Positions 1 to 7,652 of a DNA stretch of 10,137 bases are shown piece by piece. The position numbers and the translations under genes are program-made. How positions within the stretch are numbered: the first letter of the stretch is position 1; each line of letters begins with the position of its first letter. Source of the stretch: Lobulomyces angularis (lineage: Eukaryota; Chytridiomycota; Chytridiomycetes; Lobulomycetales; Lobulomycetaceae); NCBI GenBank assembly GCA_027604685.1, contig JADHYX010000594.1:1-10137 (forward strand), in the 5' to 3' direction. The notes beneath the pieces were generated by a model that ran no database searches, was not told the DNA's origin, and was given only the letters and a program-made list of their open reading frames with translations.

Positions 1-1
1 A

Positions 2-133
2 GAAGTGTTGAGGAAGTATCTGGGAGAAAACGATGAATTTTTAATCGGAAAAGCAGTTCCAGATTTGTTATGTGAGAATGGGATAAGATGTAGAACGGAT
101 ATTATTAACAAAATAAGAAGAAAGTATGATTAA
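2..133 (+). CDS. 3' terminal coding piece of an unrecognised gene (partial)
   Basis: An open frame runs from the window edge for 43 codons to a TAA at 131-133. The peptide contains stretches such as KYLGENDEFLIGKAVPDLL and ends in a basic helix-like tail (INKIRRKYD). It has a mixed, globular-looking composition rather than low complexity, and its GC content is higher than the DNA just downstream, as expected for coding sequence. The 5' part lies outside the window, so the exon start cannot be placed; the AG at 1-2 could be an acceptor. It converges on the dead transposase on the other strand. I do not recognise the family. It might be the C-terminus of a host protein or of another mobile element. 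Confidence 0.45.
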   Translation, partial: EVLRKYLGENDEFLIGKAVPDLLCENGIRCRTDIINKIRRKYD

Positions 134-169
134 ACTCTTTGTTTTATATTTAATTTTCTACAGATTGTA

Positions 170-1269
170 TTGTCAATTTTTTTTTTGGTTAAAAATTACA
201 ACATGTCAGGATATAGTCTTTTAAATTCTCTTCCATCTCCACGTTCTCTAAAGTACCCTTCAATCATATTTCTTGTGATTTTATCACATATCTCTTTTAC
301 AATTGATCGCACTTCCACTTTAGTTTCTTGCCCGCTTTTCTTTACAAGCATCTGAAAATGCATATGAATTTCCAATATTTGTTTTGAGTGTTCCAAATAC
401 AAGTTCAGTTGTTCAATTGATTAAAGTATTTTCCTTGCGGTGGTAGAAATACAATCCTTGCTCCTTTTGACTACATTAAAGTCTTTGCTTCTGGATTGTA
501 ATGTTGTTTCTTTGGATTCTTACATCGCCCAGCTGTACCAAATCTGTCACATATTACTACTTCTTCTTTTTGAAGATGTGGAACTAATGTATTGCGCACA
601 TAATCTAGAAAGTTTTCATCGTTGGCGTTTTCTGTCGATATCAGTGGATCATGAACTACCCCATTTAATCTTATAGCAAGATAAAAGGTCCATTTTTCTT
701 CCATGTCGTTTTTTAGGTCTTGATATTCGTTGTCCTCTAATGCTTCTTCCCTAAGTAGGTGCTTCATAATCTTAAACAAAACTTTCATCCATGTAAACTC
801 ATTTTTCTTTCGGAATGCTTCCTATCACTTCGAGGAAATCTATAGTTTCTTGCAGTATTCGTTCATCTGGATTTTTCTGGTTCGTCAGATACTTTTTTAT
901 GAGAAAGTCTTCTCGTAAAAGATAACCAGAAACTGTGCGTGGTACTATTTTGTTGTTCAAGTGATGCATCTTCATTTGTAGCTGTTGGGTTATTGTTGAA
1001 AAAGTCAATTAATTCTTGTTTAGAATTTGATCAAGAATCAATTTGCGACCGGTTTTCTTTAGTGGTTTAACACTTTTCGAACTATCCCATTGTTTTCTCC
1101 AGTTGTAAAAAGTAGCTCGAGTAATTTTGTTTCTGACACATATGGACTTGATTGGTTCTCCTTTTTGAAAAGCATAGAAAGCACTCAGCTTGAATTTTTC
1201 TGAATGATGTTTTTTGTTACTTTGAAAATGAAAATCTTGAGATAAAGAGTTGGACATTTAGGTGGACAA
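170..1269 (-). mobile_element. Candidate extent of a Tc1/mariner-IS630-like element (short inverted ends)
   Basis: Both flanks of the dead transposase carry TA followed by TTGTC reading inward: TA at 168-169 then TTGTC 170-174 on the left, and the reverse complement at 1265-1269 followed by TA at 1270-1271 on the right. This family inserts at TA, and a 1.1-kb unit is a normal length for it. However, five matching bases are few in AT-rich DNA. The right end would also lie only 12 bp from the transposase start, which is unusually close. The ends may have been lost or may lie elsewhere. Confidence 0.25.
196..1257 (-). pseudogene. Decayed DDE transposase, Tc1/mariner-IS630 type
   Basis: The N-terminus (ATG at 1257) has a helix-turn-helix: an FKLSAFYAF helix, then IKSICVRNKITRATFYNWRKQW, the pattern of transposase DNA-binding domains. 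Catalytic motifs follow. The first Asp is in VYMDES (codon 787-789). A β-strand WTFYLAIRLNGVV precedes the second Asp in VVICDRFGTAGRC (546-548). Next comes RIVFLPPQGKYFN, then IEQLN carrying the final Glu (412-414). The last two match the V-LPPY-NPIE block of Tc1/IS630 enzymes. The gene is broken. The frame shifts near 1030 and again near 945-965. An in-frame TGA sits at 799-801 where Trp is expected, the frame shifts between about 786 and 745, TAG interrupts at 471-473, and the frame shifts again near 418-420. The C-terminal piece ends at a TAA at 196-198. Standard stops elsewhere in the window show these are lesions. The identity as a DDE transposase is fairly firm; the exact subfamily is not. 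Confidence 0.75.
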
Positions 1270-1271
1270 TA

Positions 1272-2087
1272 TCCCTTCAAAATCAAAATTATTTTAATTG
1301 AAATGTAAAAAAAGATATTGCACAAGCACTATATTATAAAAAAAGTCCATATATTTTAACTATTTCTTATTATTATTACTAAGTAGAATGCCAGTTACTG
1401 CTCATCGAATACACCGCACTAAAAGTAATCTAACATAAATAAATTAATTTTAAACAGCTCAATCTGACTTTGAACAACGTTCTTTTGTCACTCTCCTACC
1501 TTAGTAGGAAATTATAAATTTAAAGTTTCTTCAAATGAAAATTACTAATTAGATAAGATATTAGACTTGGAAAAAAAGCTTCAACTCTAAGGATGTGAAA
1601 TGGTTGGATACTAAACAGTTACTGTCATGCATACGATGAAGTATTCCAGTTCACTGAATTTTTGATTTATTATAGCGCTACTTACCCAGGTCAAATTAAG
1701 GTATCGGCAAGGCTAATCTCAATAATAAATAATTCAAACACCGTAAATTTAATAATTGTATTCTTTGTTACTTCCATATACCTTCGTTATCAATATTTTC
1801 TAATCTAATGTTTAATGAGTTTTCAGAAACGCAAAGATAATAAAAATAATTTCTTATGCACTTGTTGCTGTTACTGTTGCTGTTGGTTCAAAAGAAAAAT
1901 AATCTTCCAAGAAATAAAATTCACTAGAACAATAATAATATTAAATTCCTAATGTAATTTCAGACACTTCTGCCTTTGCAATAACTATATTTTAAATCTA
2001 TCACGCTCTAAACAGAAAAGTTATAATATTTAGAAAATTGTTTCAGTAATATCAGCACCAGCAATTGTTTGCGCTTAACCAGAAAAA
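1272..2087. other. Intergenic region, no gene seen
   Basis: About 0.8 kb of AT-rich DNA with stops in all frames and no recognisable RNA gene. It must hold the promoter and 5' leader of the Not4 gene downstream. Visible structure is minor: an imperfect TGYTGT triplet tract at about 1863-1886 and a small CCTAC-CTTA-GTAGG hairpin near 1496-1509, neither with an obvious role. Confidence 0.5.
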
Positions 2088-5000
2088 ATGGGTGAAAGTT
2101 AGAAATTTTTTACCTGTAAGATCAGCAGATGAGAAAATTCTGGGCAAATCATGATTTTTATTTGTGGAACATCAAATATTTTTAAATCATTTCTTTTTGA
2201 TTATTTAACACCATCATTTAAGATATTTTTATACTATGGTAAACTAATTTTTTTCTTTTTTATGCAAATTTGTAAATTTTTAAGTTTGTTTTTGGTTTTT
2301 CTTAATATTTAATCCTTTTTTTTTTAGTCTGAAGAATCTGAGTATGACGAAGAGGAAGATTGTCCACTTTGTTTAGAAGAGTTTGATGAAACTGACAAAT
2401 TTTTTAAGCCCTGTCCTTGTGGATACCAGGTAAAAGAATATTACTTACATTAGCTTAAGTGTAAATTAATTTTTTTCCCTCCCAGATTTGTCGTTTTTGT
2501 TGGAATCACATTAATCAAGATTTAAATGGTTTGTGCCCCGCTTGCAGGCGTCCTTATTCGGATGAGATGATAGAATTTAAACCTTTAACTACTGAAGAAC
2601 TATTTAAAATTAAAGCTGCAAAAAAAAAAAAAAACAGAGAAAAAAAGGAGCAAGAACTGAATAACAGGAAGCAGCTAAGTAATGTCAGAGTAGTTCAAAA
2701 AACTTTGGTCTATGTATTGGGATTGTCTCCCAAAGTTGCGACTGAAGAGGTACTATAAATTTCTTTCTAGTAAAAAAATTAATTTTCTAGGTTTTGCGGC
2801 AACATGACTACTTTGGACAATACGGAAAAATAAATAAGATTGTTATTAACAGGCGGGGCGGGAATGCCAACGCACCAATGACAGCCCTAAATAACGGCGT
2901 TTACATTACTTTTGCAAGGAAGGAAGATGCAGCGAGGGCAATAGATGCCGTCGATGGTAGTGTTTGCGATGGTCGTATGATTCGGTAGCAATCATTAAAT
3001 ATTAAATTTAATTTAGAAATGTTTTTTGTTAAATAGTGCAACTTTTGGTACAACTAAATACTGCTCCTTCTTCTTAAAGGGACAACCATGTCAAAACCCT
3101 GGATGTCAATACTTACATGAACCTGGTGAAGAAGCTGATACATTTTTAAAAGACGATGGGTAAGCTATTTTTTGGAAAAAATTTTTTTTTAAATTATTTT
3201 AGTGGAAAAGCAATCCGTAACACTGCTGCAAAACCATCGGCCTTTCCGGTGTTAGGTGGTGGTAAAAGAGATGATAAAGAAGAAAGTGCTCTTCCTGCGA
3301 CTGCTAGTTGGTAATTATAACTTACTACAGTTCTAATTTACCTGTTTATAGGGCTAAGCCAACACATCAGATATCTCATTATGTGGGAGTATCAGCGGGT
3401 TCTGCTGTTACCAGTGAAGAGCGCCCTACTGTTTTAGGAGGAACCAATAGTGCCTCTGGTGAAAGCTACGAAAATTTGCCGACAGATACCGAGGATTCTT
3501 CCGCTGTAGTTAATTCAGAATCCACCACAGATAATAACTATAGTAAAGCAAATCAAGGCAATTATCAAATTTCTTCTGCCACAAGCACTGCTGCGCAAAT
3601 TAATCGGACAGATGAAGTTGAAGACTATAGCACAGATGCAAATCGTACACATATTACTGACCCTCCTGTTTCTGTTGATGACACCGAAAATACTTTAAGT
3701 TTATCAGAGATGGGCTATAATTTGGTTATGAAATATAACGGGTTATTAAATCCTTTTGAAAATATTGATTTTTTAAATGTAAGAGTAACTAACAAAATGA
3801 ATATTTTTTTCCAATGATTTTTTACCTTAATTTATATTTTAGGAGAGAAATTTTCTAAGCAATAATAATAACTTTAGTGGATTAAGCGCTGATTCTGAGA
3901 ATAATCGATGGAATGATCAATATCGGCAAATGCAACAAATGCAACAGCAGCAGTCAAATAATAAGTTAAGACCATCGACAACTGTTAATAATTATCAAGC
4001 GAATCCGCGTCCTATGGGAAGAGAGTTTATGCAAGAAAAAGGTGGTCAACTTTTGGGCAGGGATTTCATTGAAAAGATGCAACAACAACAACAGCAACAA
4101 CAGCAGCAACAACAGCAACAACAGCAACTTTATGCCCAACAACCAGGAATGAGAATTAATAACATGGTGTCGCAGCCATTACAACCTTCTAATCAGGAAG
4201 AATTCTTGACGCAGTTGCTTCGCTCGAATCTAAGAGGAAATCCTCAGGCCCAACTCAACAGCTCCACGAATGAGGTTACTTTTGGAGATCCTGCCATTAT
4301 GTCTGCAAAAATGGGTGGTAATGACATTGCTGGTAGAGTAAATTTTCAGAATAGAGCTTTTCAAGCCGGAGGCGAGTATGCTGGTTTTAACGGTAGCTTT
4401 TTTTTTAATTTTTTTTTTTTTTTTAATCTAATTTCTAGTTCAGGAGAATGGAACGAATATGAATTTGCAGATGATGCAAATATTGCAACAGCAAGCACAA
4501 GCTCAAAGGCAACAACAAGCCCAAACAAGAAGGATATAAAAGAACTTACGAAAGGAGGTGCACCAAAATCAACTACTACAAAATCATCTGATACACCTCC
4601 TAATCTATCATTAACAAATTTTCCTGACTTGAATTCTAATATAAACATTAACATTAAAGGTCATAGTAATAACTTATTATGGACAAATAAAAATTTGAAT
4701 GGAAACTATAATAACAGTCATACTACCACAAACACTAATTCAATACAACAGCAAATACAGAAATTGCAGCAAATTCATGAGAAAGAACAATTGCAACTTA
4801 AAGAGCAAAAATTTCAATTAAAAAGTGAAGCAGAAGACAGCGACAATTCAGTGTTATTAATACACAAAGATAAAAAAGAAGAAAAATTGCCTAAAAAAAT
4901 AAAAGCAGGTAGTAAAGTTAACACAGAAAAATCTATACCCCAACAAAATACCACAACTACCAAAGACGATAAATTAAATTTGGCATCGTCCAAGGCAGCT

Positions 5001-6386
5001 GTTTCTATATTGCAAAAAGAAACTAATGAAAAAAATCCGACTTCAAAAGTCGATACCGATTCTGGTTCTCCGAGATTAAAAAAAAAGTCCAAATCCAAAC
5101 TCAAAACTGAAAAGGTTAAGGAAGGGCAGCCAGCTTTAGTTCAGGAAAAAAATGTACCGTTGGATATTACAGGGGATTTGAATGTTATAGAATCTGATTT
5201 TAAAGAGTCTCCTCCCATTTTTGGAAAAAAATTGAAAAAGAAAAAGAAAGGCTCTGGAGCTGATTTGATGGCTACTGGAATAGCTGCTACACAAGTGAAT
5301 TCAAATTCGGCACCACAACGGATAGCTGTTAAACAGCTACCGCAGATTACAGAACCTGCAGCGGTGGATATTATTGAAAAAAGAAAGGAAGTCAATTTAG
5401 CTACTTTGGAAAATAACTTGGAAGTACTACTTACAATTTTAGAGAATTTCTGTGTGGATGAAAATTTGGAAATTTTTTACAGCAGCATTGAGAGTAGCCA
5501 ATTAAAAAGTCTCCTCAGTTCTCAAGTATTTGGTACTCGAGAAGAATTTATTGATGCTGCTTTAAGTAATTTAGTGGAAATTGCTTCGAAGATTTATGAA
5601 AATATCGGTGAAACTAATATCATGGAAGTAAATTTCTGCGGAAATGAGTTGGAATCTATCAGCTCTGGGTTGAAAGTTAATATGGAAAAAGTTATTGAAA
5701 AAATAATCAATTTAGAACAATTTACCAATAAATATTGTAAGAAAGATCATAATGTAAATTTGGAAGATTTTGATATTGAGGAGTGTGACCCGTACACTGA
5801 TGACTTTGTTGACGTTGGTAGGAAAGAAATTGAGGAATTTGAGGAAAATTTTAATAGCAATAATGTTGATTTTGAACAGCAACTTAGAGAGCAGACAATG
5901 TTGCAGCAATATAACTCTGAGCTTATGCTTGAACATGAAGCTGCCGAAACAGATGTTACCTTTGATGACGCAGACTTGACCGGGGTGGAAATTAATGGAG
6001 AAGCTAGTACTTTGGAGGATAGAAAGTTAATTAGTAATGTGGATAATTTGATAGCTCAGTTGAGGCAAAAAAAGAAAATCTTCAAGTTTGGCCAAAATTT
6101 GAATGATGCTGCGTCATCTTCAGATGAGGAGTGCTATGAGGACTTTGTTGACGTTCTGGCTATCTATAACCCAGAAATTTCTCTAAAATTCGAATCGCTT
6201 CCTCAAAATACAGATGATATTGCAACTTTGGAAAGAGAATTGAGAGAAAACCAAAAGAAAGAGAAAATGCTGGAGAAGCAGTTTTGTCAGTTTGCCATTG
6301 CTAACAAAACTGGCATTTCTAATAATTTTATACTGGCTAGTGGTGGTGAACTTAGCCAATCCACTTCATCTAAGAATAAATCCTAG
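2088..6386 (+). CDS. CNOT4: CCR4-NOT E3 ubiquitin ligase Not4/CNOT4 (multi-exon)
   Basis: Ubiquitin ligase of the CCR4-NOT complex, acting with Ubc4/5-type E2s in mRNA decay and ribosome-associated quality control (family knowledge). Exons read from the sequence: 2328 (or 2335)-2429, 2486-2749, 2791-2984, 3037-3159, 3203-3310, 3352-3778, 3843-4392 and 4444 (or 4439)-6386. All junctions are GT...AG and phase-consistent, giving about 1,236 residues. The N-terminus has the C4C4 RING (C-x2-C-x13-C-x-C-x4-C-x2-C-x11-C-x2-C, about residues 13-55) with CGYQICRFCW and GLCPACRRPY almost as in animal CNOT4. A Lys-rich linker follows, then an RRM (VYVLGL ~110, GVYITFAR ~159), a CCCH finger (C-x8-C-x4-C-x3-H, ~197-215) and LPATASW (~259-265). 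Next come Q-rich stretches including 16 Gln encoded at 4080-4127, and a long acidic/lysine-rich tail ending in a coiled coil (DIATLERELRENQKKEKMLE). It is about twice the length of human CNOT4. The first exon is uncertain: ATG 2088 has a good AAAAAATGG context and fits phase only with the acceptor ending at 2334. Confidence 0.93.
2092..2334 (+). other. Putative first intron of the Not4 gene
   Basis: ATG 2088 runs into a TAG at 2100-2102, so splicing is required. Possible donors are GT at 2092 (after ATGG) and GT at 2098; both leave phase 1. They join in frame to the RING exon only through the AG ending at 2334. The stronger T-rich acceptor ending at 2327 would need a phase-0 first exon, which I do not find. 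This intron would be about 240 nt, much longer than the gene's others. Confidence 0.4.
4080..4127 (+). repeat. Polyglutamine (CAA/CAG) tract in Not4
   Basis: Sixteen consecutive Gln codons, with CAA and CAG mixed rather than a pure repeat. Such interruption usually slows length change. Smaller Q clusters flank it (from 3930 onward and after 4131), marking a disordered linker after the CCCH finger. Confidence 0.9.
4393..4443 (+). other. Not4 intron with tandem acceptors (AG at 4438 and 4443)
   Basis: GGTTTTAACG is followed by GTAGC, two long T runs and TTTCTAGTTCAG. The segment ending at 4443 is 51 nt, contains no stop in the host frame, and would read as Phe-rich nonsense if retained. Using AG 4443 keeps the long downstream frame. 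Using AG 4438, which has the better pyrimidine tract, opens a Gln-rich frame (NLQMMQILQQQAQAQ) that stops at TAA 4537-4539. Confidence 0.7.
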
Positions 6387-6644
6387 TTTCTGTAAAATTT
6401 TTTTTTTTTTAATTTTATCTTGGCATTTTGTTTTTTTTTTTTTATCATGAAAAATTTGCTGTATCGTTTATTTTATTTTTGTTAGTTGGTATAATCTGTT
6501 ACTTATAGTTGAACATAATTTTTTTTATTTTTTTCATAACTTAATTTATTATAGTAAATTGTATTCTAATTTTTTTATTGATTTAGCATTAATAAAAATA
6601 CATAAATATTTTTAAAATGGTGCTAAACAAAAACTATTGAATAT
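6387..6644. other. Convergent 3' intergenic spacer between Not4 and glutaredoxin
   Basis: Strongly AT-rich DNA with several T runs, between the Not4 stop and the glutaredoxin stop on the opposite strand. It contains only 3' untranslated sequence and polyadenylation signals for the two converging genes; no reading frame is visible. Confidence 0.6.
6591..6596 (+). terminator. Candidate polyadenylation signal AATAAA for Not4
   Basis: AATAAA about 205 nt after the Not4 stop codon, followed by AT-rich sequence. Such hexamers occur by chance in DNA this rich in A and T, so the call is weak. Confidence 0.25.
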
Positions 6645-7384
6645 TCAAATTTTTTTTTCTTCAGTTTCAGTGGATTCCACCAAAATACCTTTATCAATAA
6701 AAAGTTTTTCCAGTTCTCCATTTTTGTGCATATCTATTAATATATCACAACCTCCAATAAATTCACCTTTCACGTAAACCTGCGCTTTAAATAAGAAAAA
6801 AATAAAAATAATAATTTTAAGTTTCAAAACTAAATTTTTAACATTACGAATTGTAGGCCACGATCTAAAAAAAAAAAAAAAAAAGTGATTTAATAAAGTT
6901 GCGGAAGAAAATTTTGTAAACTAACGAATATTCTTTAATTCCACTTCGTAATTCTTCATCCTCTAACACATTAAAGTCAGAAAATTTGGTAATATCTGTA
7001 AAGTATTGTTAAATCTGCAAATAAAAAAATAAAAAAATTGAAATTATTAACCATTCAGCTTTAAAATTTGCACAACAGTTTTACTAAAACCACATCTTGG
7101 TTCATTCTTATTTCCTTTCATAAAAACAACCACATCTGAACTCGCAATTTTCTTAAAAATGAAAAAAAAACCCTTTTTAATGGTAAATCTTTTTAAACTT
7201 ACTTTTTCAATATTGGACTTAACTTGCTCTGAAATTAATCTCGTCCATCTTCTTTGAACTGGTTTAAAAAGCTGTATTAAAAAAAAAAAGGTACATTAAT
7301 TTAGAATGGGATTAAATAAAGATGAGAATTTATAAAACTCAGCGAAGTTGTAGAAACTTTAATCCGTACTTTAATATTCAACAT
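6645..7384 (-). CDS. GRX5: Monothiol glutaredoxin 5, mitochondrial (CGFS type), six exons
   Basis: Class II glutaredoxin that uses glutathione to carry and pass on [2Fe-2S] clusters in the mitochondrial ISC pathway (family knowledge). Exons on the minus strand: 7384-7370, 7271-7203, 7151-7052, 6995-6926, 6864-6848 (17-nt microexon) and 6784-6645 (TGA stop). Every junction is GT...AG and keeps frame, giving 136 residues against about 150 in yeast Grx5. The N-terminus ([17 protein letters not shown]) is basic and lacks acids, like a mitochondrial presequence. Next come VVVFMKG with the glutathione-contact Lys (~40) and PRCGFSK with the active Cys48. [29 protein letters not shown] and the GGCD glutathione site (~101-104) follow. 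The usual KGTPE turn reads KGNKN here, a modest departure. The first 15-nt exon is the least certain part; an alternative donor 12 nt on (GTTTCT) would add VRIK. Confidence 0.93.
6848..6864 (-). other. 17-nt microexon of the glutaredoxin gene
   Basis: Encodes the end of one Ser codon, the invariant SWPTI, and the first base of the Pro codon. On the minus strand it is preceded by an 18-T run then AG and followed by GTAATG. Without it the conserved SWPTIPQVY motif cannot be formed and the frame breaks. Confidence 0.85.
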
Positions 7385-7652
7385 CTTTTATTTTTTACAA
7401 AAAAATTTTTTTTTTTTTTTTTCTTTTTTTTTTTTTTTATTTAGTGGTTAATAAAGTTACAAATTGTATTGTTTGGTTTTCATCAGTATTCTCTTTTATT
7501 TATATTTTTGAAAGAGTGCAAAGACTTAGAGTGAAATTTTATGTAAGGTAGCTCTTAAAACGAAAGTGTTTTTTATAGCAACAAAATGAAGATTAATAGC
7601 TAATAATTACAGGAATATAGTTAAAAAATTAATAACATTGAATATGGAAAAA
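7385..7652. promoter_or_regulatory. Glutaredoxin upstream region with long poly(dA:dT) tract
   Basis: A T run at 7406-7438, broken by a single C at 7423, lies 22-54 bp before the glutaredoxin ATG (poly-A on that gene's sense strand). Poly(dA:dT) tracts exclude nucleosomes at many fungal promoters, so a promoter role is plausible but inferred. The remainder is the short spacer to the SCOC-like gene's stop; no reading frame is visible. Confidence 0.4.

Noticed and set aside
799..801. TGA read as Trp (alternative genetic code) before VYMDES
   Set aside because: TGA ends both the glutaredoxin and SCOC-like genes at the expected places, so the code is standard and the TGA is a lesion.
440..918. 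Plus-strand open frames opposite the transposase
   Set aside because: Antisense to the clear DDE motifs; no recognisable domain.
799..1008. A separate small gene on the minus strand
   Set aside because: It lies in the same frame as the HTH piece, has no ATG at its start, and fits as the middle of the broken transposase.
1272..2087. tRNA or other structured RNA in the intergenic region
   Set aside because: No A/B-box pair or cloverleaf was seen; only short hairpins expected by chance.
4393..4438. Phe-rich stretch (FFFNFFFFF) as a transmembrane segment of Not4
   Set aside because: Flanked by GT and a T-rich AG acceptor; best explained as an intron that lacks stops by chance.
4361..4654. Minus-strand open frame with a hydrophobic/Lys-rich peptide
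   Set aside because: It is antisense to the Not4 exon and its intron T runs; composition follows from the complement of Q/T-rich coding DNA, with no family resemblance.
4814..5395. Two minus-strand open frames rich in Phe and Ser that look like membrane proteins
   Set aside because: They are complements of Lys-rich Not4 coding sequence (AAA/AAG gives TTT/CTT), a common shadow effect.
5712..5979. Overlapping open frames on both strands inside the Not4 tail
   Set aside because: The Not4 frame covers this stretch continuously and in phase with the rest of the protein; the others have no support.
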